Source: an uncultured Bacilli bacterium (GTDB lineage: Bacteria > Bacillota_I > Bacilli_A > RF39 > UBA660). From it: a stretch of 24,926 nucleotides of DNA. Below the pieces are notes generated by a model. The model did not search any database. It was given only the letters and a program-made list of their open reading frames with translations, and was not told where the DNA came from. The translations under genes were made by a program, and so were the position numbers. This document shows positions 1 through 7,157 of the stretch, in pieces; position 1 is the first letter of the stretch, and every line of letters starts with the position of its first letter. The stretch is from assembly GCA_934101605.1 (NCBI GenBank), contig CAKORS010000008.1:1-24926 (forward strand), written 5' to 3'.

Positions 1-78
1 ATATATATATATATTATCAAGCTTTTTTTATTATTTTAGCTTGTCAATTTACATAAAAAAAGAAGTATTTCTACTTCT
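1..78. repeat. 78-nt intergenic repeat, copy 1 (terminator plus upstream region)
   Basis: This stretch matches 4359-4436 at 76 of 78 positions, differing only at 37 (T/C) and 39 (G/A). Read on the minus strand it holds a terminator hairpin (61-78) with its T-run, then TTGACA, an inverted repeat CAAGCT/AGCTTG, and an AT-dinucleotide run that reaches the window edge. In copy 2 the same unit sits upstream of a membrane-anchored surface protein gene. By analogy, a minus-strand gene of that kind may start just left of this window; that is inference. Confidence 0.85.
55..78 (-). terminator. Rho-independent terminator
   Basis: On the minus strand a perfect 7-bp stem AGAAGTA/TACTTCT with a GAAA loop is followed by seven T. 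The stem abuts the stop codon of the small gene at 78-338. The identical hairpin recurs at 4413-4436. Confidence 0.8.
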
Positions 79-338
79 TATTTATTAGTATTATGATAAT
101 AATTAAATTCTTGAAGTGATAATAAAACGTTATCTAATTGTTCTATGTATTCGTCCATTAAATATTTTTCTATATCAAACATTAATTCATTTGGATTTTG
201 ATATTTTTTATAATCAAATCCATATGTATTTAAAATATTTATTTCTTCTTGATTTAAATAAATACCATTATAAAGTATATGAAATTTATTATCTTCCTTT
301 TCTTCCTTGTTTTTCATTTTCATAACTTCTTTCTTCAT
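78..338 (-). CDS. Hypothetical small protein (86 aa)
   Basis: The family is not recognised. The product is small, soluble and charged, with a lysine/glutamate-rich first 15 residues, then a compact segment (IYLNQEEINILNTYGFDY) and a predicted helical C-terminus rich in Leu, Glu and Tyr. It has no membrane segment or signal peptide. The start is uncertain: ATG at 338, 323 and 317 are all possible and none has a strong Shine-Dalgarno; the longest form overlaps the preceding gene by about 50 nt. A terminator directly after its stop supports it as the last gene of the rimM-trmD transcript. Confidence 0.6.
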   Translation of the reverse strand: MKKEVMKMKNKEEKEDNKFHILYNGIYLNQEEINILNTYGFDYKKYQNPNELMFDIEKYLMDEYIEQLDNVLLSLQEFNYYHNTNK

Positions 339-753
339 ATATTATACTTAGTCTTAATTTTATTTCATTTGCAAGAATATCTAGTTTCTTTAATAATACT
401 TTATATTCTTTTTTATCTAAATATTGTTGATATTTATATATTAGTAATTGCTTAAACTTTTCTATTTCATTAAGCGCTAACATAAGAGGACTATCAGCAT
501 CATCACCATCTTCATCTGTTATAACTGATAAAAGTTTTAGTATTTTATCCATATTTCTTTTGCATTTTTTATCTACGTAGTTTTTAATAAGTTCTGGATT
601 ATCTATAGTAACTTGAGTTACATTTATCATACCATCTAGTTTAAAATCTTTTTTTGGAGATACACTATAACCTTGTAGTTTTTTTAATTCTTTTACTGTT
701 ATAGTTTCTTTCATAGCTTTTTTCTTAACTATAAATCTTTTTTTATCTTCCAT
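289..753 (-). CDS. Hypothetical protein downstream of trmD (154 aa)
   Basis: The family is not recognised. The N-terminus is basic (KKRFIVKKKAMKE). An acidic patch TDEDGDDADSP lies near residue 80, and the rest reads as two long amphipathic helices (EIEKFKQLLIYKYQQYLDKK and a Lys/Leu-rich segment), so a helical or coiled-coil soluble protein is likely. There is no membrane segment. The start has a good ribosome site (GAGGGTGAAGG, close upstream) and lies 12 nt after the trmD stop, so it is co-transcribed with rimM-trmD. In many Firmicutes rplS follows trmD; here it is not present. Confidence 0.7.
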   Translation of the reverse strand: MEDKKRFIVKKKAMKETITVKELKKLQGYSVSPKKDFKLDGMINVTQVTIDNPELIKNYVDKKCKRNMDKILKLLSVITDEDGDDADSPLMLALNEIEKFKQLLIYKYQQYLDKKEYKVLLKKLDILANEIKLRLSIIYEERSYENEKQGRKGR

Positions 754-765
754 ACCTTCACCCTC

Positions 766-1428
766 TTATTTTAATAGATCCCCTCTTTTTTCTTTTGTTA
801 ATCTAAGTTGTTCATTTTTTCTATATTCTTCTATATCTTTATGATTTCCACTTAATAATACATCAGGAACTTTCATTCCTCTAAAGTCACGAGGTTTTGT
901 ATACACTGGATAATCAAGCAAGTTATTATTAAATGATTCTTCTTCTAAAGATTCTTTTGTTATTACTCCATCAATTAGTCTTGTTATAGAATCAGTTATA
1001 GCCATCGCAGGTATTTCTCCCCCGGTAAGAATATAATCTCCGATTGAGATTTCTTCATCTACTAATGACCTTATTCTATCATCAAAACCTTCATAATGTC
1101 CACATATAATTATTAAATGTTGTTCATTTCTTAAAGTTTTTGCTATAGTCTGATTATATGTCTTACCATCTGGTGTAAGTAATATTACTTTTGAATTTTC
1201 TGTTCTTATGCTTTCAACACAATCAAATATTGGTTGAGGTGTTAAAACCATTCCTGCTCCTCCACCATATGGTGTATCATCAACTTTATGATGTGGATCT
1301 TTAGAAAAATCTCTAAAATTAATTATATTTATTTCTACTAATTCTTTTTCTCTTGCTCTTTTAATTATAGATTCATTTAAAAAGGCATCAAACATATTAG
1401 GAAAAAGGGTTAATATATCTATTCTCAT
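766..1428 (-). CDS. trmD: tRNA (guanine-N1-)-methyltransferase TrmD
   Basis: A SPOUT-class methyltransferase that makes m1G37 in tRNAs reading CNN-type codons, preventing +1 frameshifting, with S-adenosylmethionine as donor. Family signatures seen are MRIDILTLFPNMF at the N-terminus, DDTPYGGGAGMVL, the cofactor-knot segment IICGHYEGFDDR, and EISIGDYILTGGE followed by AITDSITRL. At 220 aa it is slightly shorter than the usual 230-250. Its ATG overlaps the rimM TGA (ATGA), indicating translational coupling in the conserved rimM-trmD pair. Confidence 0.97.
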   Translation of the reverse strand: MRIDILTLFPNMFDAFLNESIIKRAREKELVEINIINFRDFSKDPHHKVDDTPYGGGAGMVLTPQPIFDCVESIRTENSKVILLTPDGKTYNQTIAKTLRNEQHLIIICGHYEGFDDRIRSLVDEEISIGDYILTGGEIPAMAITDSITRLIDGVITKESLEEESFNNNLLDYPVYTKPRDFRGMKVPDVLLSGNHKDIEEYRKNEQLRLTKEKRGDLLK

Positions 1429-1907
1429 AATAAACCCTCCAAATTCTTAAAAATTATTTCTTTTTTATTAAAATCTATATTATCTATAAAATTATCATCT
1501 TTTGGAATTATTTTATTATTATCAAGTCTTATTACTATATTATTATTTCCTTCATTTGTTATAGATTTTACTATACCTATTTCTTTACTTTTATATATTG
1601 CTTTTAACCCTATTAAATCTTCATTTAAATATTCATTATTTAATTTTAAATCATCTTTATTTATAAATACTAATTCTTGTTTATATTTTATTGCTTTATC
1701 TATATCATCTATATTACTTAGTATAACCATATCGTAATCTTTATGAGGCCTATATGATAAAACTATATGTTCTTCTTTTTCTTTACCAATATAAAACTTA
1801 AAATCTTTTTTAAACACTTTATCTTTGTATTGAAAATTAGATCTTATTTTTATTTCACCTTTTAAACCATGAGTTGTAATTATTCTACCAATATATATGT
1901 ATTCCAT
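1425..1907 (-). CDS. rimM: Ribosome maturation factor RimM
   Basis: RimM assists 30S subunit maturation by binding S19 near the 16S 3' domain. The N-terminal segment YIGRIITTHGLKGEIKI is the family signature. A PRC-barrel-like C-terminal half (LIGLKAIYKSKEIGIVKSI, then NNIVIRLDNNKIIPKDDNFI) follows. I chose ATG 1907 because GAGGTG lies just upstream of it; a longer TTG start at 1919 would place the ribosome site inside the gene. Length about 160 aa, normal for the family. It is coupled to trmD through a 4-nt overlap. Confidence 0.95.
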   Translation of the reverse strand: MEYIYIGRIITTHGLKGEIKIRSNFQYKDKVFKKDFKFYIGKEKEEHIVLSYRPHKDYDMVILSNIDDIDKAIKYKQELVFINKDDLKLNNEYLNEDLIGLKAIYKSKEIGIVKSITNEGNNNIVIRLDNNKIIPKDDNFIDNIDFNKKEIIFKNLEGLL

Positions 1908-1929
1908 AAAGCACCTCAAATTCGTCTTT

Positions 1930-1935
1930 ATTATA
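1930..1935 (-). promoter_or_regulatory. Candidate -10 box for rimM-trmD operon
   Basis: TATAAT on the minus strand lies about 22 nt upstream of the rimM start codon, in the short gap after the terminator of the previous gene. No good -35 element is visible at the usual distance, so this rests on the -10 hexamer and position only. Confidence 0.3.
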
Positions 1936-1950
1936 CTATAAATTTCAAAT

Positions 1951-1972
1951 AAAAAAAAGTCTTTTGGACTTT
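1951..1972 (-). terminator. Rho-independent terminator
   Basis: On the minus strand the stem AAAGTC/GACTTT with a short A-rich loop runs into a T-run of at least eight. It lies just after the stop of the unknown gene at 1984-2565 and separates it from rimM. Confidence 0.75.
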
Positions 1973-1983
1973 AATTTAACTTT

Positions 1984-2565
1984 TTAATGTCTTGTTTCTC
2001 CTTCATAATATTTATAAAATTTATTTAGACATTCTAAATCATATAAATTTGTAATAGGTGTTTTACTTGTGACTATTTGATATTTAGTATTGTAATCTAC
2101 GTATGATTTTAACAAGTTATGTGCTATATCATAGCTTACTTGTTCTTGAGATGCAAATGTTCTCGGTTGTCTATAATTTTCTAAAACAGCGTTCATTCCA
2201 TATGTTAATTCATATAATAATTGTTCTGTTTCATTGTTTTTTAAATATTCCATACATACTGTATTATATGAAGAAATTCTTTTATCTATTGTGTTATTTC
2301 TATGTTGATGTTTAAAATCACTAAGTCTTATTGCATGTTTTACTAGTGCATACATGATATCATCTGCATTTAATTGCATTACTGTATCTCTTGCTCCATT
2401 ATCCCTTGTAAAGCCTCTGTAATTACTATTAATTATTGACTCTGCTATAGCATACATTAAGCTATCTTCTAAATTAGGTACATTTTTATTTTTTAGTTTT
2501 TCATATGTTGTTTGGACAGCATATTCTAAACATTGCTCTTTATAATCTAATATATCTTCATACAT
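1984..2565 (-). CDS. Hypothetical protein (193 aa)
   Basis: The family is not recognised. The product is soluble and predicted mostly helical, rich in Tyr, Asn and Glu, with no signal peptide, membrane segment or known catalytic motif. A central segment (SNYRGFTRDNGARDTVMQL) is the least helix-like part. I chose ATG 2565 because AGGTG lies 6 nt upstream; a GTG at 2574 would sit inside that ribosome site. A terminator closes the gene and it lies between an RNA methyltransferase and rimM-trmD, so an RNA-related role is possible only by location. Confidence 0.75.
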   Translation of the reverse strand: MYEDILDYKEQCLEYAVQTTYEKLKNKNVPNLEDSLMYAIAESIINSNYRGFTRDNGARDTVMQLNADDIMYALVKHAIRLSDFKHQHRNNTIDKRISSYNTVCMEYLKNNETEQLLYELTYGMNAVLENYRQPRTFASQEQVSYDIAHNLLKSYVDYNTKYQIVTSKTPITNLYDLECLNKFYKYYEGETRH

Positions 2566-2620
2566 ATATATCACCTACTATAGTTATTTTATCATATTTA
2601 ATATTAAATTTCTATAAAAT

Positions 2621-3337
2621 TTATTTATTTAATTCATACATAATAATGCTAGTTGCTACTCCGACATTTAAACTTTCTACGTTATTAGTTTTTATATAAA
2701 TTGCATTATCTACTAGAGCATTTATTTTAGGATCTACTCCTCTTCCTTCATTTCCCATTATAATTGCAAAATTATCTTTTTCTATTTCTTCTACATTTAT
2801 ACCATTATTAACATTAGTTGTATATATATTTATGTTTTTTGTCTTTAATTTATTAATACATTCTTCTAAATTCATTTTAATTATGTTTTGTTTGAATATT
2901 GCTCCTTCTGTTGCACGAATTACTTTATCATTATATAAATCTACACAATTATCTCCTAAAACCAAAGTATCTATATTAAATGCTAAAGCACTTCTTATTA
3001 TTGTTCCTAAATTACCTGGATCTCCGATAGAATCTAACAATATATATTTTGTTCCTATTAACTTATCGTTTTCTTCCTTTTTTATAATACCTATCACATT
3101 AGTAGTTCCAATTGTTTTTATCTTATTAAATATACTTTCTTTTATATAAGTTACAGGAAAGTCTATATCAAAACTTGTATTTTCTTTAACATATAACTCT
3201 ATTAACAAATTATTATTTAATGCTTCTTTTATAACATTTGGTATTTCCACTACAAACTTATTTTCTTTATCTCTATATTTTTTATCTCTTAATTTCTTAA
3301 TATTTTTTATATTTTTATTTTCTAAACTTTCTATCAT
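2621..3337 (-). CDS. SpoU/TrmH-family RNA 2'-O-ribose methyltransferase
   Basis: A SPOUT-fold RNA ribose methyltransferase of the TrmH/RlmB/TsnR group. The N-terminal domain (SLENKNIKNIKKLRDKKYRDKENKFVVE) is the substrate-binding type seen in 23S rRNA methyltransferases of this group. The three motifs are visible: LDSIGDPGNLGTIIRSA (motif 1), IIMGNEGRGVD (motif 2) and YIKTNNVESLNVGVATSIIMYE (motif 3, forming the S-adenosylmethionine knot). The target nucleotide cannot be assigned from sequence. ATG 3337 is chosen with GGTGAT upstream; the longer TTG start lacks a ribosome site. It has its own near-consensus promoter. Confidence 0.92.
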   Translation of the reverse strand: MIESLENKNIKNIKKLRDKKYRDKENKFVVEIPNVIKEALNNNLLIELYVKENTSFDIDFPVTYIKESIFNKIKTIGTTNVIGIIKKEENDKLIGTKYILLDSIGDPGNLGTIIRSALAFNIDTLVLGDNCVDLYNDKVIRATEGAIFKQNIIKMNLEECINKLKTKNINIYTTNVNNGINVEEIEKDNFAIIMGNEGRGVDPKINALVDNAIYIKTNNVESLNVGVATSIIMYELNK

Positions 3338-3353
3338 AGGTATCACCAATTCA

Positions 3354-3382
3354 ATTATAAAAAATTTTACTCTTATTGTAAA
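3354..3382 (-). promoter_or_regulatory. Sigma-A-type promoter of the SpoU methyltransferase gene
   Basis: On the minus strand TTTACA (3377-3382) is separated by exactly 17 nt from TATAAT (3354-3359), about 17 nt before the start codon. It follows the terminator of the previous gene, as expected for a new transcription unit. Confidence 0.65.
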
Positions 3383-3410
3383 TATTTATTGAAATCATGA
3401 TTAATTATAT

Positions 3411-3432
3411 AAAAAAGAAAGCTTTCGCTTCC
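3411..3432 (-). terminator. Rho-independent terminator
   Basis: Minus-strand stem GGAAGC/GCTTTC (one G-T pair) with a GAAA loop, then six T. It overlaps the end of the surface protein gene at 3432-4319. Confidence 0.75.
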
Positions 3433-4319
3433 TAATTTGCTAATTCACTTGATACCCAATAATAGTTACCATCTTTTGCTTTTTTAAATGTATGTTTATA
3501 TGTATTTAATTTATCACTTAAGTTATTTATTGCATATTCTGCTACTTCTTTTGTTGTTCTTTGTGTGTCAGCATAAGTGTCTTCATAAATATAGTTCTGT
3601 TCATCTTTATCTATTGATGTATAGCAGTTTGATCCTGCTACATCACCAATACAGTAAACTGCTTTATCATAAATATATAAACTGTCTCCTTGTTTTTCTG
3701 CTTTTATAAGTTTTTGTTCAATATAACTTTGAGCTCCACTAGAGGCCATACAATATATTCTAAATTTATCCTGGTCACTTGATATTTTATATGTTCCTAT
3801 TCCCCAAAATAATGTTTTATTTTGTTCAAAATCATATGATAGTTTTGAATTATACTTTTTTGCTATATATGCATTTAATTCCTTTTTATCAACATCATAT
3901 GTAGGCATATCTACTCCTGGTGTTACCCCACAATAATACTCAAATTCACCATTATCGATTTTCTTTTGTCTTTCATTGTCCACATTAATATTGTTTTCAT
4001 CTAAATAATTTTTTACATTTATTACAACGAAATATTTATCAGCTGTATTTTCTATATCCATTTTATAAGATAAATAAAATCCATATGTTTTGTCTTTTGT
4101 TATAAGTTTGTTATTAAGTTCTGCTACATAGCTTTCGTTTGTTACATCTTCTATTTTGTTATTATTTGTTTCTTCTTTAATTGGTTCATCTTTTTTTATT
4201 AGTTTATCATATCCTATATATCCTAGGGCTCCTACTAATAATATTGATAGTATCACTATTACTACTATTGATGCTGTTCCTTTATTTTTTGGTATTTCTT
4301 TATAATATTCATTTTCCAT
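3432..4319 (-). CDS. Membrane-anchored surface protein, paralogue A (295 aa)
   Basis: The family is not recognised. A short basic cytoplasmic tail, one hydrophobic helix at about residues 15-37, then LGYIGYDKLIKKDEP leads into a long hydrophilic domain. This suggests an N-terminally anchored, outward-facing protein; there is no lipobox. The outer domain has four cysteines in its second half (YYCGV, IYCMAS, VYCIGD, SNCYTS), which could form disulfides. Its anchor block is closely similar to that of the gene just upstream (4435-5136), while the outer domains are not obviously alike. ATG 4319 is chosen because AAGGAG lies 7 nt upstream; the in-frame start at 4346 has none. Confidence 0.8.
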   Translation of the reverse strand: MENEYYKEIPKNKGTASIVVIVILSILLVGALGYIGYDKLIKKDEPIKEETNNNKIEDVTNESYVAELNNKLITKDKTYGFYLSYKMDIENTADKYFVVINVKNYLDENNINVDNERQKKIDNGEFEYYCGVTPGVDMPTYDVDKKELNAYIAKKYNSKLSYDFEQNKTLFWGIGTYKISSDQDKFRIYCMASSGAQSYIEQKLIKAEKQGDSLYIYDKAVYCIGDVAGSNCYTSIDKDEQNYIYEDTYADTQRTTKEVAEYAINNLSDKLNTYKHTFKKAKDGNYYWVSSELAN

Positions 4320-4345
4320 ATTTACTCTCCTTATCTTATATTTCA

Positions 4346-4378
4346 ATTATAATTATATATATATATATATATTATCAA
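4346..4378 (-). promoter_or_regulatory. AT-dinucleotide tract upstream region of surface protein A
   Basis: On the minus strand TTGATA (4373-4378) is followed by an uninterrupted TA run of 19 nt (4354-4372) ending in TATAAT (4352-4357), with another TATAAT at 4346-4351. The spacing from TTGATA to the two TATAAT boxes is 15 and 21 nt, either side of the 17-nt optimum. The ribosome site and ATG follow at 4319. Promoter function is inferred. Confidence 0.45.
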
Positions 4379-4436
4379 GCTTTTTTTATTATTTCAACTT
4401 GTCAATTTACATAAAAAAAGAAGTATTTCTACTTCT
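4359..4436. repeat. 78-nt intergenic repeat, copy 2
   Basis: Matches 1-78 at 76 of 78 positions. It covers the terminator of the gene at 4435-5136 and the upstream region of the gene at 3432-4319. The flanking coding sequences at the two copies are unrelated on the terminator side, so the unit looks as if it was duplicated or moved as a terminator-plus-promoter block. Confidence 0.85.
4413..4436 (-). terminator. Rho-independent terminator
   Basis: Minus-strand perfect 7-bp stem AGAAGTA/TACTTCT, GAAA loop and seven T, overlapping the last bases of the gene at 4435-5136. Identical to the hairpin at 55-78. Confidence 0.8.
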
Positions 4437-5136
4437 ACATATATTGGCAAAATAATTTTCCATTAGATGCACTATAATAATTTATTTTAGCACCTTTAAC
4501 TCCTTCAGAACCGCAAGAGAAATCAAGCTTATATAAGAATTCATTTGTTTCATCTGATATTCTTAATGCTGCAAAACCACATGTTCTATTTTGTTCTTGT
4601 AATAGTTCTGCATCAATATCATTTACAGATCCAATATCTGTTTCTTCTTTTGATAGTTTTATATTTGTTACAAGACTTGTATCTACTTTTACAAAGTCCA
4701 TTTGTTTTGATTGTGATTGAGGTTCATTATTAACATAAATATTACCGTTTTCTGTTAAAATTACTATATATTTGCCTCCTGTTGGACAATTATCCGTTTC
4801 ATTATTCCCATAGTTACCGTAAAACACTGCTTTTTTAATTTTTTCATTTGGAATTACAATTTCTTGTGTTTTTTCATTTGCAGTAAATTGTATTTTATTG
4901 TTTTCATAATCTACTACAAATTTTCCAGATGTTGTATTAATTACATCGTTTTCTCTTATTGTTTTATTTGTATCTTTAGTTTCTTCAACTGTTGTTTTAT
5001 CTTCTTTTTCTTCATCTTTTATTTCTGCTTTTTTTATTATTTTGTCATATCCTATATAACCTAAAGACCCCACTGATACAAGTGCTAATATTATTATTGC
5101 TACTATTGTTGCGCTTCCCCTTCTATTTAGTTTCAT
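4435..5136 (-). CDS. Membrane-anchored surface protein, paralogue B (233 aa)
   Basis: The family is not recognised. It starts MKLNRRGSATIV, has one hydrophobic helix at about residues 8-30, then LGYIGYDKIIKKAE, a charged Lys/Glu/Thr-rich stalk and an outer domain with four cysteines (DNCPTG, RTCGF, FSCGS, LFCQYM at the C-terminus). The anchor matches paralogue A closely. The N-terminus RRGSATIVAIIILAL has the look of a class-3 (pilin/pseudopilin-like) leader, but no clear cleavage motif is present, so I call it a signal anchor. The start has a strong AAGGAGG site. The upstream region carries a 17-nt AT tract as in paralogue A. Confidence 0.8.
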   Translation of the reverse strand: MKLNRRGSATIVAIIILALVSVGSLGYIGYDKIIKKAEIKDEEKEDKTTVEETKDTNKTIRENDVINTTSGKFVVDYENNKIQFTANEKTQEIVIPNEKIKKAVFYGNYGNNETDNCPTGGKYIVILTENGNIYVNNEPQSQSKQMDFVKVDTSLVTNIKLSKEETDIGSVNDIDAELLQEQNRTCGFAALRISDETNEFLYKLDFSCGSEGVKGAKINYYSASNGKLFCQYM

Positions 5137-5163
5137 TTTCTTTCCTCCTTATCCTATACATCA

Positions 5164-5186
5164 ATTATATATATATATATATTCAA
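5164..5186 (-). promoter_or_regulatory. AT-dinucleotide tract upstream region of surface protein B
   Basis: Minus-strand TTGAAT (5181-5186) leads into a 17-nt uninterrupted TA run (5166-5182) that ends in TATAAT (5164-5169), only 11 nt from TTGAAT. The segments CTTGA, TA-run, AATTGA and GATAAGGAG are shared with the region upstream of paralogue A. Promoter function is inferred. Confidence 0.4.
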
Positions 5187-5233
5187 GACATTTTTATTGG
5201 TATTTTTATTAATTGACGTAAAAAAAGGAATGT

Positions 5234-5872
5234 TTATAAGATATTTTTCATTTCTTTCTTTATTTGTTTATAGTTAGGACAATTTTCTTCTACTAAAGCC
5301 CAAAAATTTTTTGAATGATTAGCGTGTATTAAGTGTGATAATTCATGAATAATAACATAATCTAAGTATTTAATATCTATTTTTATTAAATTAAGATTTA
5401 GTGTGACTATTTTTTTAGTTATATTACATACTCCCCATTTTGATGTCATTTTTCTAATCTTTAATTCTGGATAAGGAATAGTTTTAGAAAAATTATTATA
5501 ACAATAATCTAATCTTTCTTTAAATAGTATTTTTGCTTGTTTTTTATAGAATGTATCTATATTTATATCTCCTAAAAATACTTTATCATTACCTATAATT
5601 ATTTTATTATTATATATTTTTACTATATCATATGATTTTCCTAAATATAGGAATTTATTATCATGTTGTTTTTTTAAGTTTTCTTTTTCTTGTAATATTT
5701 TTGTTATTGCTTTTATATTACTTTTTATAAAGTTTGTTATTTCTTTATTACTTATATATTTAGGTGCTGTTATATATATTTTTAAGTCATCTTTTATTCT
5801 TAAATACATATTTTTATTATTTTTATATGTTATTATGACATCATACTCTTTGTTATCTATTTCAAGTTTCAT
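5234..5872 (-). CDS. YgjP-family (DUF45) zinc metal-dependent hydrolase
   Basis: A cytosolic protein of the YgjP/WLM metallopeptidase-like family. The C-terminus holds the family signature MTSKWGVCN, then LDYVIIHELSHLIHANHSKNFW: the HExxH zinc motif is at residues 176-180 and a further ligand, His186, follows. The N-terminal half (residues 1-110) is the usual poorly conserved beta-rich part. The physiological substrate of the family is not settled. Length 212 aa is slightly short of the typical 230. The ATG overlaps the nth TGA by 4 nt, so translation is probably coupled. Confidence 0.9.
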   Translation of the reverse strand: MKLEIDNKEYDVIITYKNNKNMYLRIKDDLKIYITAPKYISNKEITNFIKSNIKAITKILQEKENLKKQHDNKFLYLGKSYDIVKIYNNKIIIGNDKVFLGDINIDTFYKKQAKILFKERLDYCYNNFSKTIPYPELKIRKMTSKWGVCNITKKIVTLNLNLIKIDIKYLDYVIIHELSHLIHANHSKNFWALVEENCPNYKQIKKEMKNIL

Positions 5873-6498
5873 TTTACCATCTTCTTATATTTACATATAT
5901 GTTGTAATTTACAATTATCACATAGTGGATTCTTAGCTTTACAGTAATATCTTCCAAATAAAACTGCTTGATGATGAAATCTTCCCCATTTATCTTTTTT
6001 TAATTTCCTTTTAAGTTTTTCTTCTACTTTTAAAACTGAATCGTCTTCTTTTGCTAAATTTAATCTTTTTGAAACTCTATCAACATGGGTATCCACGGCG
6101 ATTGTTGGAACATTATATATTTCATTTAATATAACATTTGTGCTTTTTCTTCCTACCATTGGAAGAGATTCTAAAATTTCTCTATTGTTAGGAACTTCAT
6201 CGTTATATTCTTCATTTAATATTTTTGCTATTCCTATTACTCCGATTGCTTTTTTTCTGAAACTTCCAACGGTTCTTATTATATTTTCTATATCTTTAAC
6301 ATCAGCGTTTTTTAACTCTTCTAAAGTCTTATATTTATTAAATAATTCTTTTGTAACAATATTTACTCTTTTATCTGTTGTTTGAGCACTTAACATTACT
6401 GCGATTACTAACTGATAAGGCTTATTATACTCTAATTCGCATTTAGGATTTGGAATAAGTTCATCAAAATAGTTTGTTATTTCATCTATTTTATTCAT
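5869..6498 (-). CDS. nth: Endonuclease III (DNA glycosylase/AP lyase)
   Basis: A base-excision repair enzyme that removes oxidised pyrimidines and cleaves the abasic site. The helix-hairpin-helix LPMVGRKSTNVIL carries the catalytic lysine, AVDTHVDRVSKRL carries the catalytic aspartate, and the C-terminus has the four-cysteine [4Fe-4S] pattern C-X6-C-X2-C-X5-C (CKAKNPLCDNCKLQHIC). ATG 6498 is preferred because GGTGGG lies 6 nt upstream; ATG 6504 is too close to it. It follows dnaD with a short overlap, as in Bacillus subtilis, and overlaps the next gene by 4 nt. Confidence 0.96.
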   Translation of the reverse strand: MNKIDEITNYFDELIPNPKCELEYNKPYQLVIAVMLSAQTTDKRVNIVTKELFNKYKTLEELKNADVKDIENIIRTVGSFRKKAIGVIGIAKILNEEYNDEVPNNREILESLPMVGRKSTNVILNEIYNVPTIAVDTHVDRVSKRLNLAKEDDSVLKVEEKLKRKLKKDKWGRFHHQAVLFGRYYCKAKNPLCDNCKLQHICKYKKMVK

Positions 6499-7126
6499 CT
6501 TCATCCCACCAATTATAGTCTGGTATTGTTACTACTTCTTCTTTTTTATCAACTTTTCTTTGAGCTTTTTTTATTCCTTTTCTTTTCCATTCAAATAATA
6601 TTTTATCTATATATTTTAGATTTGTTACACCATTTAATATTGCTTCTTTTAAAGCCTCTTTTATCATTTCTTCTCCTATATTTTGATCTAACCAACCTTT
6701 TATTGTTTCATATTCTATAGGAGATAATGTTCTTCCAAATTCTTTTTCTATTACACTATATATATTACTATTATTTATTTCTTTTTTTGGTTCTTCTTCG
6801 ATTATTAGACTTAATACTTTATTCTTTATTATTTTTAAGTCTATATATTCTTTCATCTTTCCTTCTTTTGTTTTTAATATTGGAAGTTCTATTAATTTTT
6901 TTTCTGTTAGAGATGATATTATTTGCATAATAGCCATTGTATCTATATTTGTTGCTATAGCAAATTTATTAATATCAAAAGGTATTTCTTTATCAAATGA
7001 AAGTAAATATGAGATAAATATTAGTTCTTCATAATTTAGATTTAGTTTTTTATAATATTTAATTAAATAGTTTGGTATTATAATATCTTTTGTATTCATT
7101 ATCTCTAGTATATTTTTACAGTTCAT
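6491..7126 (-). CDS. dnaD: DnaD replication initiation/remodelling protein
   Basis: DnaD helps load the replicative helicase at oriC and in restart, through an N-terminal winged-helix domain and a C-terminal DnaD/DnaB2 domain. Residues 15-100 fit the winged helix (PNYLIKYYKKLNLNYEELIFISYLL). The C-terminal domain is seen in EKEFGRTLSPIEYETIKGWL and the family signature YIDKILFEWKRKGI. The extreme C-terminus is acidic with two Trp (YNWWDEDE). Length 211 aa is close to the usual 230. The start has AGAGGTGAT upstream, and dnaD-nth adjacency supports the call. Confidence 0.92.
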   Translation of the reverse strand: MNCKNILEIMNTKDIIIPNYLIKYYKKLNLNYEELIFISYLLSFDKEIPFDINKFAIATNIDTMAIMQIISSLTEKKLIELPILKTKEGKMKEYIDLKIIKNKVLSLIIEEEPKKEINNSNIYSVIEKEFGRTLSPIEYETIKGWLDQNIGEEMIKEALKEAILNGVTNLKYIDKILFEWKRKGIKKAQRKVDKKEEVVTIPDYNWWDEDE

Positions 7127-7157
7127 TTATATCACCTCTTTTTTGATATTTATTATA

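Noticed and set aside
1425..1427. Genetic code 4 (TGA as Trp), suggested by the very AT-rich sequence
   Set aside because: rimM, nth, cca and the trsD-like gene all end in TGA at sensible protein ends, two of them in ATGA overlaps, and proteins read full length with the standard code.
4352..4372. AT run as a simple low-complexity accident
   Set aside because: Not fully rejected: this genome is AT-rich, but I noticed runs this long only upstream of the paralogous surface-protein genes, so they are kept as a finding.
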